Below are positions 24,718 through 36,199 of a DNA stretch of 64,000 nt, one piece after another. The stretch covers positions 62,001 through 126,000 of the forward strand of contig NZ_JBLOOT010000008.1 in NCBI RefSeq assembly GCF_049800675.1. The letters are read 5' to 3'. The position numbers and the translations under genes are program-made. A model generated the notes under the pieces. It saw only the letters and a list, made by a program, of their open reading frames with translations. It had not been told where the DNA came from and made no database searches. The stretch's first letter is position 1. Each line of letters opens with the position of its first letter. The stretch comes from Cauispirillum nitrogeniifigens. GTDB lineage: Bacteria; Pseudomonadota; Alphaproteobacteria; Rhodospirillales; Rhodospirillaceae.

Positions 24718-25499
24718 TTGGGAAGGCTCCGGCAGGCGCGCTTGACGATGTAGGCGGTATACGGGCCGGGCGAGTCGGCGGACCAGCGGGTACACAGGTC
24801 CGTCACCCAGCCGGGATGCTCCTTGGCCGCGTCGTTGAGCCAGTTGGCGACCGAGTCCTGGACATAGCGGCTGGGGTCGGCGCGCAGCGGCTCCAGCAGG
24901 GGCAGGCCGGGCGCCGGGTCGCGCCGCAGCGGGCCGAGGTGGGCGCACCACACCCCGCGCGGCCGCGTCGCCTCGGACGCGAAGCGGCGCAGGTTGGCCG
25001 AGGTCTCGGCGGTCCACGGCGCCAGTTCCGCCAGGGCCAGGGGCACGTCGGCGGCGACGTGCGGGCGCAGGGCCAGCCACACCCATTCGCGCACCGCGAA
25101 GTGCCCGTCGTCGGCCAGCGGGCGCAGCGCCGCCAGCAGGTCGGGCAGGCCCGGCCCGGCCTCGGCGCAGGCGACGTAGCAGGCCCAGCCGCGCACCACG
25201 TCCGACGGATGCCCGGCGGTGGCGGCGAAGGCGTCCGCCCCCAGGCCGGCGCGCAGCACGGCGGCGGCCTGGGCCATGCGGCGGGTCACGCCGGCGGCCG
25301 GGTCGATGCCCGCCCGCGCGGCCCCGGCCAGGGCGGGAAAGGCCGCGCCGAGCAGGGCGGCGAAGTCCAGGGCCAGCGTCTCGGCCAGGGTCCGCGTGGC
25401 GCGCGTTCCGGCGTGCAGGTCGGCCAGCACGTCGGGCGGGACGTCGGCGACGCGGGTCGCTCCCTTGGTGGTCGCCCTTGGGGGGGCTGGCGCGGTCAT
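24714..25499 (-). CDS. HEAT-repeat protein, DNA alkylation repair (AlkC/AlkD)-like
   Basis: 261 residues, all helical. Repeated HEAT-like helices (HPSDVVRGWACYVACAEAG, LADDGHFAVREWVWLALRP, DPSRYVQDSVANWLNDAAKE) resemble the DNA alkylation repair glycosylase superfamily AlkC/AlkD. SRYVQDSVANWLNDAAK with the downstream TDLCTRW is characteristic of the AlkC-like branch. Catalytic activity is not certain from motifs. ATG at 25499 chosen because the preceding in-frame residues are not conserved. Coupled to nudC by a 4-bp overlap. It is divergent from the SRP RNA gene. Confidence 0.75.
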   Translation of the reverse strand: MTAPAPPRATTKGATRVADVPPDVLADLHAGTRATRTLAETLALDFAALLGAAFPALAGAARAGIDPAAGVTRRMAQAAAVLRAGLGADAFAATAGHPSDVVRGWACYVACAEAGPGLPDLLAALRPLADDGHFAVREWVWLALRPHVAADVPLALAELAPWTAETSANLRRFASEATRPRGVWCAHLGPLRRDPAPGLPLLEPLRADPSRYVQDSVANWLNDAAKEHPGWVTDLCTRWSADSPGPYTAYIVKRACRSLPK

Positions 25500-25554
25500 G
25501 TCGCGGTTTTCTCCCTGCCGTCCGGGCCGCCAGCATAGCCGGTGCAATCGGCCC

Positions 25555-25585
25555 TTGCCACGGCGGGGTTTAGGCCTGATATTCT
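25555..25585 (+). promoter_or_regulatory. Promoter of the SRP RNA gene
   Basis: TTGCCA (25555-25560) with GATATT (25578-25583) at 17 bp, or the overlapping TATTCT (25580-25585) at 19 bp. It lies directly upstream of the base of the SRP RNA stem at 25592. Position and spacing fit a sigma-70 promoter. Confidence 0.6.
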
Positions 25586-25591
25586 GTCCCC

Positions 25592-25687
25592 GGAAGGCCG
25601 GCGGTGGACGGGGTCCTCGCCAACCGGGTCAGGTCCGGAAGGAAGCAGCCCTAACGAGTTTCGCTCCGGGTCGCCGTCCGGTCTTCC
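25592..25687 (+). ncRNA. ffs: Bacterial small signal recognition particle RNA (4.5S type)
   Basis: The universally conserved apical domain is present: GGTCAGGTCCGGAAGGAAGC at 25627-25646, with the symmetric and asymmetric internal loops that bind Ffh. The ends pair: GGAAGGCCGG (25592-25601) with CCGGTCTTCC (25678-25687), 10 bp with one G-U pair. The result is a single hairpin of about 96 nt, the short bacterial form. It partners with Ffh and FtsY. It sits 25 bp before dnaX, a location common in alphaproteobacteria. Exact ends are estimated from the stem. Confidence 0.95.
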
Positions 25688-25712
25688 ACCTCTCCAGCAT
25701 CTTCCGACGGCG

Positions 25713-27590
25713 ATGAACGAAGCGACCACACCCGAGAGCGGCCCCGCCGAGTACCGGGTTCTGGCCCGCAAGTACCGCCCGGCCGATTTCTCCACCCTCA
25801 TCGGGCAGCAGGCGCTGGTGCGCACGCTGTCGAACGCCATCGCCTCGGGCCGGCTGGCCCAGGCCTATGTGCTGACGGGCGTGCGCGGGGTGGGCAAGAC
25901 GACCACCGCCCGCATCATCGCCCGCGCGCTCAACTGCATCGGCCCCGACGGCACCGGCGGGCCGACGGTGGACCCCTGCGGCGTCTGCGAGCACTGCCGC
26001 GCCATCGCCGAGGACCGCCACGTCGACGTCCTGGAGATGGACGCCGCCAGCCGCACCGGCGTCGGCGACATCCGCGAGCTGCTGGAAAGCGTGCGCTACC
26101 GCCCGACCAGCGCCCGCTACAAGATCTACATCGTCGACGAAGTGCACATGCTGTCGACGGCGGCCTTCAACGCGCTGCTCAAGACGCTGGAGGAACCGCC
26201 GGAGCATGTGAAGTTCATCTTTGCGACGACGGAAATCCGCAAGGTGCCGGTCACGGTGCTGTCGCGCTGCCAGCGCTTCGACCTGCGCCGTGTCGATGCC
26301 GAGACGCTGGCCGCCCACTTCCGCCGCATCATCGACAAGGAAGGTGCCTCCATCGAGGACGCCGCCATCGCCCTGCTGGCGCGCGCCGCCGACGGATCGG
26401 TGCGCGATGGCCTGTCGCTGCTCGACCAGGCCATCGCGCACGGCGGCGGCACGGTGTCGGAGGCGCAGGTGCGCGACATGCTCGGCCTGGCCGACCGCGC
26501 CCTGGTGTTCGACCTGTTCGACGCGGTGATGAAGGGCGACGTCGGCACGGCGCTGACCATCCTGGGCGACCAGTACAATGCCGGCGCCGACCCGGTGGTG
26601 GTGCTCAACGACATGCTGGAACTGACCCACTGGCTTACCCGCCTGAAGGTTACCCCGGAGTCGGTCACCGACCCCATGGCGGCGGAAACCGAGCGCGTGC
26701 GCGGCCGCGACATGGCCAACCGCCTGACGCTGGCCGTCCTGACGCGGACCTGGCAGATGCTGCTCAAGGCAGTGGGCGAGGCGCGCAACGCCGGCAGCCC
26801 CTTGCAGGCCGTGGAAATGGCGCTGATCCGCCTGGCCTACGCCGCCGACCTGCCGTCCCCGGCCGAGGCCCTGGCCCGGCTGAACAAGGAGGGCCCGGCA
26901 CGGGCTCCGCAGGGGCCGGCGGGCGGTGGCGGTGCGGGGGCCGGCGTCTCCGCGCAGGGTCCGGCGGCGCCGCCGCCCGGCCCGCTGCATGGCCCTACCG
27001 CCCTTGGTCCGACCGCTCTGGGCCCGACGCCCATGGCCGCCTCCGGCGGCGGGCGGGCGCCCGAGCCGATGCCGCAGGGCCGCGTCGAGGTGCCGCCGTG
27101 GGAAGCCGCCGCGCCGGCCCTGCCTGATCCCTACCCCCCCGCTCCCAGGGGGGAGGCCGCGCCGCCGACCTTCGAGAAGCTCATCGCCCTGTTCATGGCC
27201 AAGCGCGAAGCGGTGCTGGGCGTGCAGCTGGAGCGCAACGTCCATCTGGTGCGCTACGACCCGGCCAACGCCCGCCTGGAGTTCCGCCCCGCCCCCGGCG
27301 CCGAAAAGGATCTCGGCGGCCGCGTCGGCAAGTGCCTGGAGGCATGGACCGGACGCCGCTGGGGCGTGTTGATCTCCAACGAAGCGGGTGAGCCGACGGT
27401 TTTTGAAAAGACCCTGACCGGCGCCCAGGCCCATCCCCTGGTGCAGGCGGTGCTGGCGACCTTCCCCAGCGCCAGCATCGGCGTCATCCGCGACCTGGCG
27501 CCCGGCGACGGGGCGGCCGGCGCCGCGCCCCTGGACGGCGCTCCGGTGACGGAGCCCGACGACGACATCAATGGAGAAGACGACCTATGA
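25713..27590 (+). CDS. dnaX: DNA polymerase III subunit tau/gamma
   Basis: Clamp-loader AAA+ ATPase that organises the replisome, 625 residues. N-terminal ATPase: YRVLARKYRPADFSTLIGQ, Walker A GVRGVGKTTTARIIARAL, zinc site PCGVCEHCRAI, Walker B YIVDEVHMLSTAAFNALL, sensor SRC motif (TVLSRCQRFDLRR). The clamp-loader collar follows, then a Pro/Gly/Ala-rich linker (about 395-480) and a C-terminal tau region. I saw no poly-A slippery sequence that would make a short gamma form. The ATG at 25713 begins the conserved part. Its stop overlaps the ybaB start (ATGA); order dnaX-ybaB-recR is standard. Confidence 0.96.
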   Translation: MNEATTPESGPAEYRVLARKYRPADFSTLIGQQALVRTLSNAIASGRLAQAYVLTGVRGVGKTTTARIIARALNCIGPDGTGGPTVDPCGVCEHCRAIAEDRHVDVLEMDAASRTGVGDIRELLESVRYRPTSARYKIYIVDEVHMLSTAAFNALLKTLEEPPEHVKFIFATTEIRKVPVTVLSRCQRFDLRRVDAETLAAHFRRIIDKEGASIEDAAIALLARAADGSVRDGLSLLDQAIAHGGGTVSEAQVRDMLGLADRALVFDLFDAVMKGDVGTALTILGDQYNAGADPVVVLNDMLELTHWLTRLKVTPESVTDPMAAETERVRGRDMANRLTLAVLTRTWQMLLKAVGEARNAGSPLQAVEMALIRLAYAADLPSPAEALARLNKEGPARAPQGPAGGGGAGAGVSAQGPAAPPPGPLHGPTALGPTALGPTPMAASGGGRAPEPMPQGRVEVPPWEAAAPALPDPYPPAPRGEAAPPTFEKLIALFMAKREAVLGVQLERNVHLVRYDPANARLEFRPAPGAEKDLGGRVGKCLEAWTGRRWGVLISNEAGEPTVFEKTLTGAQAHPLVQAVLATFPSASIGVIRDLAPGDGAAGAAPLDGAPVTEPDDDINGEDDL

Positions 27591-27910
27591 AGAACATCGG
27601 GAACCTGATGAAGCAGGCCCAGCAGATGCAGGCCAAGATGCAGGAGATGCAGGCCCGCCTCAACGAAATGGAAGTCACCGGCGTCTCCGGCGGCGGCATG
27701 GTGCAGGTCACCCTCAACGGCAAGGGCGACATGCGCAAGCTGTCCATCGACGGCACCGTGATCGATCCCGAGGACAAGGAGATGCTCGAAGACCTGATCG
27801 TCGCCGCCCACAACGACGCCAAGGCCAAGATCGAGACCGTCATGCAGGACGAGATGCAGAAGGTCACTGGCGGCCTGAACCTGCCGCCGGGCATGAAGTT
27901 CCCGTTCTGA
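27587..27910 (+). CDS. YbaB/EbfC-family nucleoid-associated protein
   Basis: Small DNA-binding dimer of 107 residues. It has the family pattern: N-terminal helix rich in Met/Gln (MKQAQQMQAKMQEMQARL), then a beta-sheet with GGMVQVTLNGKGDMRKLSID, then a C-terminal helix, ending LPPGMKFPF. Members bind curved DNA and are co-expressed with recR. ATGA overlap with dnaX and 10 bp to recR indicate one operon. Confidence 0.94.
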   Translation: MKNIGNLMKQAQQMQAKMQEMQARLNEMEVTGVSGGGMVQVTLNGKGDMRKLSIDGTVIDPEDKEMLEDLIVAAHNDAKAKIETVMQDEMQKVTGGLNLPPGMKFPF

Positions 27911-27920
27911 GGACGCCGCC

Positions 27921-28514
27921 GTGGCCGGGCCGGAGATCGAACGCCTGATGCAGATGCTGGCCCGGCTGCCCGGCCTGGGCCCGCGCTCGGCCCGGCGCGC
28001 CGCCCTGCACCTGATCAAGCGGCGGGAAACCGCCCTGGACCCGCTGCTGGCCGCCCTGGGCGAGGTGCAGGCCAAGGTCCGGGTGTGCGCCACCTGCGGC
28101 AACGTCGACACCCAGGACCCCTGCGCCGTCTGCGCCGACCCCCGGCGCGACCCGGCGGTGCTGTGCGTGGTCGAGGATGTCGATGACCTGTGGGCGCTGG
28201 AACGCACCAAGGCCTTCGCCGGGCGCTACCATGTCCTGGGCGGCGTGCTGTCGGCGCTCGACGGCGTCGGGCCGCAGGACCTGACCATCGACCGCCTGGC
28301 CCAGCGCGCCGCCGACCCGGCGGTGACGGAGGTCATCCTGGCCCTGTCGGCCACGGTCGACGGCCAGACCACCGCCCACTACATCGCCGACCGCCTCAAG
28401 CCCTGCGCCGTCACCGTCTCCGGCCTGGCCCACGGCGTGCCGGTGGGCGGCGAACTGGACTACCTCGACGACGGCACCCTGTCCCAAGCCCTGCGCGCCC
28501 GCCGCCCGGTGTGA
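27921..28514 (+). CDS. recR: Recombination mediator RecR
   Basis: 197 residues; RecFOR-pathway protein that helps load RecA at gaps. Features in order: HhH (LARLPGLGPRSARRAALHL), four-Cys zinc finger (CATCGNVDTQDPCAVC), and TOPRIM domain (VVEDVDDLWALERT, YHVLGGVLSALDGVGP), then the Walker-B-like C-terminal motif GVPVGGELDYLDDGTL. GTG start at 27921, ten bases after ybaB. Confidence 0.96.
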   Translation: MAGPEIERLMQMLARLPGLGPRSARRAALHLIKRRETALDPLLAALGEVQAKVRVCATCGNVDTQDPCAVCADPRRDPAVLCVVEDVDDLWALERTKAFAGRYHVLGGVLSALDGVGPQDLTIDRLAQRAADPAVTEVILALSATVDGQTTAHYIADRLKPCAVTVSGLAHGVPVGGELDYLDDGTLSQALRARRPV

Positions 28515-28534
28515 GGGGGCCATACAGAAAAGGG

Positions 28535-28609
28535 GAACCACCAAGTCACCAAGGCGCCAAGAGGACGGCGGTTGCGTGGCCCCTTCGTGTCTTTGTGGCT
28601 TGGTGGTTC
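28535..28609. repeat. Dispersed inverted-repeat element, copy 1
   Basis: GAACCACCAAG (28535-28545) pairs perfectly with CTTGGTGGTTC (28599-28609), with CACCAAGGCGCCAAG-type sequence inside. A related element lies at 46811-46873. Both are non-coding and intergenic, resembling the CACCAAG-rich dispersed repeats common in many bacterial genomes. Confidence 0.7.
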
Positions 28610-28641
28610 AACCAGTCCACAGCATTCCGTGAAGACCCTGA

Positions 28642-28677
28642 AAAAAGCCCCCGCAGGCGACCCTGCGGGGGCTTTTT
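28642..28677. terminator. Bidirectional intrinsic terminator between recR and the PPIase gene
   Basis: AAAAAGCCCCCGCAGG (28642-28657) pairs with CCTGCGGGGGCTTTTT (28662-28677) around CGAC. The 16-bp stem has T-runs on both strands, serving both convergent genes. Confidence 0.93.
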
Positions 28678-28702
28678 CGTCAGGGCGTGAAGAAGGCGCC
28701 GG

Positions 28703-29575
28703 TTACTGGGCCTTCTTCGAGCCGTCGAGGGCGAAGGTTTCGACCTTGGCGCCCTTGCGCAGGTCGGCCAGGACCTCGGTGACGGTTTCCTCGGCGAGCT
28801 GGGCGCGGATGTCTTCCTTGGCCTCGTCGAAGCTCGGCGGCTGGGCCTTGCGGCGGTCCTCCACCTTGATGACGTGCCAGCCGAACTGGGTCTTCACCGG
28901 GGTGGTGGTGATCTCGCCCGCCTTCAGGCCGAAGGCGGCGTCGGAGAACTCCGGCACCATGGTGCCCTTGGTGAACCAGCCCAGGTCGCCGCCGCGCGGA
29001 CCGGACGGGCCGGTGGACTTTTCCTCGGCGATCTTGGCGAAGTCGCCGCCCTTCTGCACCTGGGCGATGACGTCCTTGGCCGCCTCCTCGCTGTCGAGCA
29101 GGATGTGGCGGGCCTTGATCTCGTCCTCGGCCGGCATGTCCTTGACCATCTGGTCGTAGGCCTGCTTCAGGCGCGCGTCGGTCAGGCGCTTCTCGACTTC
29201 CTTCTGGAGGTAGGCGCGCTGGATCAGCTCCTGGCGGATCTGCTCAAGCTGCTCGATCAGGTCCGGGTCCTTTTCCAGGCCGGACTTCTTGCCGGCGGCG
29301 ACCAGCAGGCGCTGGTCGATGGCGCGGTCGAGCAGGCCCTCGAACACGGCTTCCAGCGGCATCATGCCGAGCTGCGGGATCTGCTGCCCGACGCGGGCCT
29401 TCATGGCCTCCAGCTCGGAGCGCTTGATCTTCTCCCCGTTGACCACGGCGACCACGGGGTCGGCGTCGGCGGCCACGGCGGAAACGGACGGCAGCATGGC
29501 GAAGCCCAGGCCGGCGGCGACGACGGCGGCCAGGCCGGCACGGCGCAGGGTGTGACGCGGAACGACGTTAGACAT
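28703..29575 (-). CDS. Periplasmic parvulin-type peptidyl-prolyl isomerase
   Basis: 290 residues. A signal peptide (about 1-36, ending SAVAADA) is followed by a SurA/PpiC N-terminal chaperone region (VVAVVNGEKIKRSELEAMKA), a parvulin domain (about 150-245; IKARHILLDSEEAAKDVI, GGDLGWFTKGTMVPEF, TQFGWHVIKVEDRR) and a C-terminal helix. Related to PrsA/PpiD/SurA. Role: cis-trans prolyl isomerisation and folding of exported proteins. It is divergent from secA, a functionally coherent pairing. Confidence 0.93.
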   Translation of the reverse strand: MSNVVPRHTLRRAGLAAVVAAGLGFAMLPSVSAVAADADPVVAVVNGEKIKRSELEAMKARVGQQIPQLGMMPLEAVFEGLLDRAIDQRLLVAAGKKSGLEKDPDLIEQLEQIRQELIQRAYLQKEVEKRLTDARLKQAYDQMVKDMPAEDEIKARHILLDSEEAAKDVIAQVQKGGDFAKIAEEKSTGPSGPRGGDLGWFTKGTMVPEFSDAAFGLKAGEITTTPVKTQFGWHVIKVEDRRKAQPPSFDEAKEDIRAQLAEETVTEVLADLRKGAKVETFALDGSKKAQ

Positions 29576-29674
29576 GAAGAGTCCTTGTGGTCTCAGGATC
29601 GAAAGGCGGCCACCTCAGCACACTTTTCGGGTGTCCGCAAGGCGGCCGACCCCAGCGCGAAGGGGGGCATTCGT

Positions 29675-29703
29675 TGACACGGTCGGCGGGTCGCTCTATG
29701 TCT
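29675..29703 (+). promoter_or_regulatory. Sigma-70 promoter of secA
   Basis: A perfect TTGACA (29675-29680) with a TAT-starting -10 element 17 bp downstream (near 29698). The leader to the secA ATG is about 55 nt. Confidence 0.6.
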
Positions 29704-29760
29704 GTCACCATCCCGCACTTGGGTTAACGTCCTTCGGTTTCCGCCATCTCTGAGGTCTGC

Positions 29761-32463
<2,703 letters not shown>

Positions 32464-32554
32464 ATCTCTCCGTGCGGGTGCGGCGGCCCTAGCCGGAAGT
32501 TGAGAAACCCGGCGCCCTGTTGCCTTTGGCGTTCGGCGTCCCCATCATCGGGGG

Positions 32555-34648
32555 ATGAGCGATCCAGGGCCACGGGCGGCCGCCGCCGCCCCTTCGGACT
32601 TTCTCACCGGCGGGGGCGGAATGGGCGCGCGCCTGCGCGGTCATGACTGGAGCCTGTCCGTCCTCGGCCCACCGGAGGGCTGGCCGCAGAGCCTGCGCTC
32701 GGTGGTGGGCCTCATGCTCACCTCCAAGTTCCCCATGTTCGTGGCCTGGGGGCCGGATCTGGGGTTCCTCTACAACGATGCCTACGCGCCCATCCTGGGG
32801 GCGAAGCACCCCGCCGCCATGGGCCGCCCCTTCGCCAAGGTCTGGTCGGAGATCTGGCATGACGTCGGGCCGCTGGTGGAACGCGCCCTGGCCGGCGAGG
32901 CGACCTATCACGAAGACCTGCCGCTGGTGATGCTGCGCAAGGGCTTCGAGGAGCAGACCACCTTCACCTTCTCCTACAGCCCGGTGCGCGACGAGAGCGG
33001 GGCCGTGGCCGGCATGTTCTGCGCCTGCACCGAGACCACCGAGAAAGTCCTGGCTGAGCGGCACCTGGCGGCGGAGAGCGACCGCCTGCGCGGGCTGTTC
33101 CACCAGGCGCCGGGGTTCATGGCGGTGCTGCGCGGCCCCGACCATGTCTTCGAGCTGGCCAACGAAGCCTACCAGCGGCTGGTCGGCAGCCGCGATCTGG
33201 TCGGCCGGGCGGTGCGCGACGCCCTGCCCGAGGTGGAGGGCCAGGGGTTCTTCGACCTGCTGGACAAGGTCTACGCCAGCGGCCAGCCGTTCATTGGCGA
33301 AGGGCTGGCGCTGAAGGTCAAGCCAGGGCCGGGACGGCCCCTGGAGGATCGCTTCGTCACCTTCGTCTACCAGCCCACCGTCGATGCCGCCGGGCAGGTC
33401 ACCGGCATCTTCGTCGAGGGCCAGGATGTCACCGCCGCCAAGCTGGCCGAAACCCAGTTGCGCACCCTCAACGAGACGCTCGAACAGCGGGTCGCCGAAC
33501 GCACGGCCGAGCGCGAGGCGGCGCTGGCGCAACTCGCCCACATGCAAAAGATGGATACCGTCGGCCAGTTGACCGGCGGTGTCGCCCACGACTTCAACAA
33601 CCTGTTGCAGGCCCTGTCGGGCTGCCTGAAGCTGATCGGCCGGCGCACCAGCGAGGACAGCGTGCGGCCGCTGCTCGACGCCGGGCAGCAGGCCGTCGAC
33701 CGGGGCGCGCGGCTGGTCCAGCAACTGATGGCCTTTGCCCGGCAGGAAAGCCTTCAGGCGACCGCCATCGACGTGCGCGATCGCATCGTCGGCATGTCGG
33801 AACTCCTCGCCCGCGCCCTGCGGGCCGACATCACCCTGTCCACCCGCTTCGCCCCCGGCCTGTGGCCCATCGAGGTCGACCCGACGCAGTTCGAGCTGGC
33901 GCTGATGAACATGGCCGTCAACGCCCGCGACGCCATGCCCGACGGCGGCACCCTGACCATCGCGGCGGCCAACGTCACCCTGGGCCAGGGCGATGCCCCG
34001 GGCCTGGCGGGGGAGTTCGTGCGGCTGGCGGTCAGCGACACCGGGCACGGCATGCCGCCAGCCATCCAGGCCCGCGCCTTCGAACCGTTCTACACCTCCA
34101 AGGCGGTAGGCAAGGGGTCGGGCTTGGGCCTGGCGCAGGTCTACGGGCTGGCGCGGCGGGCCGGCGGCACGGCGCTGATCGACAGCGCCGAAGGCCGGGG
34201 CACCACCATCGTCCTGCTGCTGCGCCGCTCCGCCACCGCCGCCCGCGCCGACGAGACGGCACCGCCGGGCCCCCGCCGGCTGCGGCGGCGCGGTCGCATC
34301 CTGCTGGTCGAAGACGACCATGTGGTGGCCACCACCGTCGCCGCCGCCCTGGAGGACGAGGGCTACGTCGTGCCCTGGGTGGCGACGGCCGAGGAAGCGC
34401 TGGCCAGGGTCGCCGACGGCGGGGCCTTCGACGTGGTCTTCACCGACATCGTCATGCCCGGCCGCCTGGGCGGTGTCGACCTCGCCCGATCCATCCGCCA
34501 CCTGCGCCCCGACCTGCCCGTGGTGCTGACCACGGGCTACTCCGAAAACATCGCCCAGGCCGATGCCTTCCACATCCTGCGCAAGCCCTACCGCATCGAG
34601 GAACTGGTGGCGACACTGGACGAGGTGCTCGCCAGTGGCCCCGGCTGA
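32555..34648 (+). CDS. PAS hybrid sensor histidine kinase with C-terminal receiver
   Basis: 697 residues, no transmembrane segment, so probably cytosolic. Two PAS-like sensor domains (about 40-170, and 180-300), then a coiled coil (LRTLNETLEQRVAERTAERE), HisKA with His345 in TGGVAHDFNNLLQAL, HATPase (about 440-560) and a C-terminal receiver (about 578-690) with Asp631 in FDVVFTDIVMPG. The DHp spelling HDFNN marks the HPK4 type that often works as an orphan. The initial RGHDWSLSVLGPPEGWPQSL is a common opening of this group. ATG at 32555 has little Shine-Dalgarno; ATG at 32621 is an alternative with a G-rich sequence upstream. Target unknown. Confidence 0.88.
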   Translation: MSDPGPRAAAAAPSDFLTGGGGMGARLRGHDWSLSVLGPPEGWPQSLRSVVGLMLTSKFPMFVAWGPDLGFLYNDAYAPILGAKHPAAMGRPFAKVWSEIWHDVGPLVERALAGEATYHEDLPLVMLRKGFEEQTTFTFSYSPVRDESGAVAGMFCACTETTEKVLAERHLAAESDRLRGLFHQAPGFMAVLRGPDHVFELANEAYQRLVGSRDLVGRAVRDALPEVEGQGFFDLLDKVYASGQPFIGEGLALKVKPGPGRPLEDRFVTFVYQPTVDAAGQVTGIFVEGQDVTAAKLAETQLRTLNETLEQRVAERTAEREAALAQLAHMQKMDTVGQLTGGVAHDFNNLLQALSGCLKLIGRRTSEDSVRPLLDAGQQAVDRGARLVQQLMAFARQESLQATAIDVRDRIVGMSELLARALRADITLSTRFAPGLWPIEVDPTQFELALMNMAVNARDAMPDGGTLTIAAANVTLGQGDAPGLAGEFVRLAVSDTGHGMPPAIQARAFEPFYTSKAVGKGSGLGLAQVYGLARRAGGTALIDSAEGRGTTIVLLLRRSATAARADETAPPGPRRLRRRGRILLVEDDHVVATTVAAALEDEGYVVPWVATAEEALARVADGGAFDVVFTDIVMPGRLGGVDLARSIRHLRPDLPVVLTTGYSENIAQADAFHILRKPYRIEELVATLDEVLASGPG

Positions 34649-34656
34649 ACACCGGC

Positions 34657-34684
34657 TTGCCCTTCGCCCCGGCCGGCGTTACCT
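34657..34684 (+). promoter_or_regulatory. Putative promoter of tRNA-Leu
   Basis: TTGCCC (34657-34662), 16-bp spacer, TTACCT (34679-34684), ending 22 bp before the tRNA. Spacing fits; element match is moderate. Confidence 0.4.
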
Positions 34685-34706
34685 TCGCGCGACATGCCGC
34701 TCCAGC

Positions 34707-34792
34707 GCCCGCTTGGCGGAATCGGTAGACGCAGCGGACTTAAAATCCGCTTTCCCTAGGAAGTGCCGGTTCGAGTCCGGCAGCGGGCACCA
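34707..34792 (+). tRNA. tRNA-Leu (anticodon TAA)
   Basis: Acceptor GCCCGCT (34707-34713) pairs with AGCGGGC (34782-34788), discriminator A and encoded CCA at 34790-34792. Anticodon loop CTTAAAA within the GCGGA stem gives anticodon TAA. A long variable arm confirms class II. T loop is GGTTCGAGTCC. 86 nt. The gene is intact and its 3' half is duplicated at 43855-43912, so it is the integration target of the downstream element. Confidence 0.97.
34735..34792 (+). repeat. attL: left 58-bp direct repeat (3' half of tRNA-Leu)
   Basis: From CGGACTTAAAATCCGC to the terminal CACCA. It is identical to the right copy at 43855-43912 except T34757 versus C43877. It lies inside the functional tRNA gene. 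Confidence 0.93.
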
Positions 34793-35071
34793 CACTAAAA
34801 ATGCAAACTTTTCAACGCGTTGACGCCAAATTTGTTGACAGCTTCCGCTGTGTTCTGGAGGCGTTGCGTGGGACAATGATGGGACACGCTTCTGTGACCA
34901 CCGGTTCCCGGCTCGGGATTCCTGCCGGCACCGCCGCGTGCTATGACTTTGTCCCAAGGTATCTCTGGCGTCTCCCGAGCCCCAGCAAACGGATGCCCCC
35001 CGGTTGCTTGACTGGCTCCCTTTGATGCGCCAGGAATTGCCGGTCCCTCGCAACATGACTGGTCACATGAC
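34793..35071. other. Non-coding left end of the element
   Basis: 279 bp between attL and the methyltransferase. No supported gene. It contains TTGACG and TTGACA hexamers near 34820-34840 and a repeated TGGGACA motif (around 34870-34885), possibly arm-type integrase sites or promoter elements for the methyltransferase. Composition is lower in GC than the chromosome. Confidence 0.4.
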
Positions 35072-36199
35072 ATGACAGATGGAAACCGTTACACCGCGAT
35101 TGAAGGTTTCTGCGGTGCAGGCGGCATGAGCCTCGGGCTACTGGCTGCGGGTTACGACGTTAGACTGGCGTTTGACGTAGAGTCCGCACATGTCAAGACC
35201 TACAATCACAATATTCCCGGAGAACACGCCAAGACGCTGGATGCGAGCTTGGTTACTGGCCAGCAATTGCTGGAGATGGCCGGAGTTAAGCCGGGTCATC
35301 TCGACCTGTTTTCAGGCGGACCTCCCTGCCAAGGGTTCTCAAAGCAACGCCGGGGAGCGGCATCTCTTTCGGATTCGCGTAATAGCCTAGTATTAGATTT
35401 TGCACGACTCGTTAAAGAGACTGATGCCAAGAGCTTTATTTTCGAGAATGTTCAGATTTTCGGTCAAAAGAGAGGTAGGGACTTCATTCAGGAAATTGCA
35501 GACAATCTTAAAAACTACCGAATTCACGCATTCTTTGTCTGCTGCTCAGATTTTGGCTTAGCTCAGACGCGGGGTCGATTCCTAATGCTTGGAGTCCGCC
35601 GCGATGTTTCTGATATCATTCCGGTTCTTGAGACATCATCACAGCGGGCTACGGTCTTTGATGTAATCGGCGACTTGCCTCCGCCACCAGATGACTACTC
35701 GGAACACCCAGCTATTGCCAACCACATCAAATGCAAAATTACCGCCCTGAATGAGAAGCGGTTCTCATACGTGCCCCAGGGCGGCGGTTGGAAGGACATT
35801 CCGTGGGAGCTTCGCCTCCCGTGCCACCAGACCGTCGACTCTTCTAAGGGCGGCTGGCCAGACGTCTATGGCCGGCTGAAGTGGGACGGGGTCTGCCCCA
35901 CAATCACGGTAGGATTTGACAGCTTCACCCGCGGTAGGTTCGGTCATCCAGAACAGAATCGGGCCATCACGCCGCGAGAGGCGGCTCGCCTCCAAGGCTT
36001 TCCAGACGCATTCCGTTTCCTGGGGACGCGGATGGACGTGCGTACACAAATCGGCAATGCCGTCCCACCACCTCTTGCCAAAGCTGCAGGGATTGCGATC
36101 CAAGCTGCCTTGTCTCGCAATCCCCAGGTTCCTCAGGCCTATCTACGCCCTGATGCCAGCCTCAATATGGAGAGCCGGCAGTTTAAGCTAGCCGTTTAG
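35072..36199 (+). CDS. DNA (cytosine-5) methyltransferase
   Basis: Type II C5 methyltransferase, 375 residues. Motif I FCGAGGMSLGLLAAGYD, motif IV with catalytic Cys in GGPPCQGFSKQRRG, motif VI ENV, motif VIII LAQTRGRFLMLGVRR, motif IX ITPREAARLQGFPDAF, motif X QIGNAVPPPLAKA. All ten-block landmarks are in order, so it should be active; recognition sequence unknown. Codon use is lower in GC than neighbours, a sign of transfer. Its end overlaps by 12 bp the end of a convergent gene that looks like its endonuclease partner. Confidence 0.95.
   Translation: MTDGNRYTAIEGFCGAGGMSLGLLAAGYDVRLAFDVESAHVKTYNHNIPGEHAKTLDASLVTGQQLLEMAGVKPGHLDLFSGGPPCQGFSKQRRGAASLSDSRNSLVLDFARLVKETDAKSFIFENVQIFGQKRGRDFIQEIADNLKNYRIHAFFVCCSDFGLAQTRGRFLMLGVRRDVSDIIPVLETSSQRATVFDVIGDLPPPPDDYSEHPAIANHIKCKITALNEKRFSYVPQGGGWKDIPWELRLPCHQTVDSSKGGWPDVYGRLKWDGVCPTITVGFDSFTRGRFGHPEQNRAITPREAARLQGFPDAFRFLGTRMDVRTQIGNAVPPPLAKAAGIAIQAALSRNPQVPQAYLRPDASLNMESRQFKLAV

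Noticed and set aside
25713..27590. Programmed frameshift in dnaX producing gamma
   Set aside because: No poly-A or poly-T slippery sequence of the usual kind was seen between the collar and tau region.
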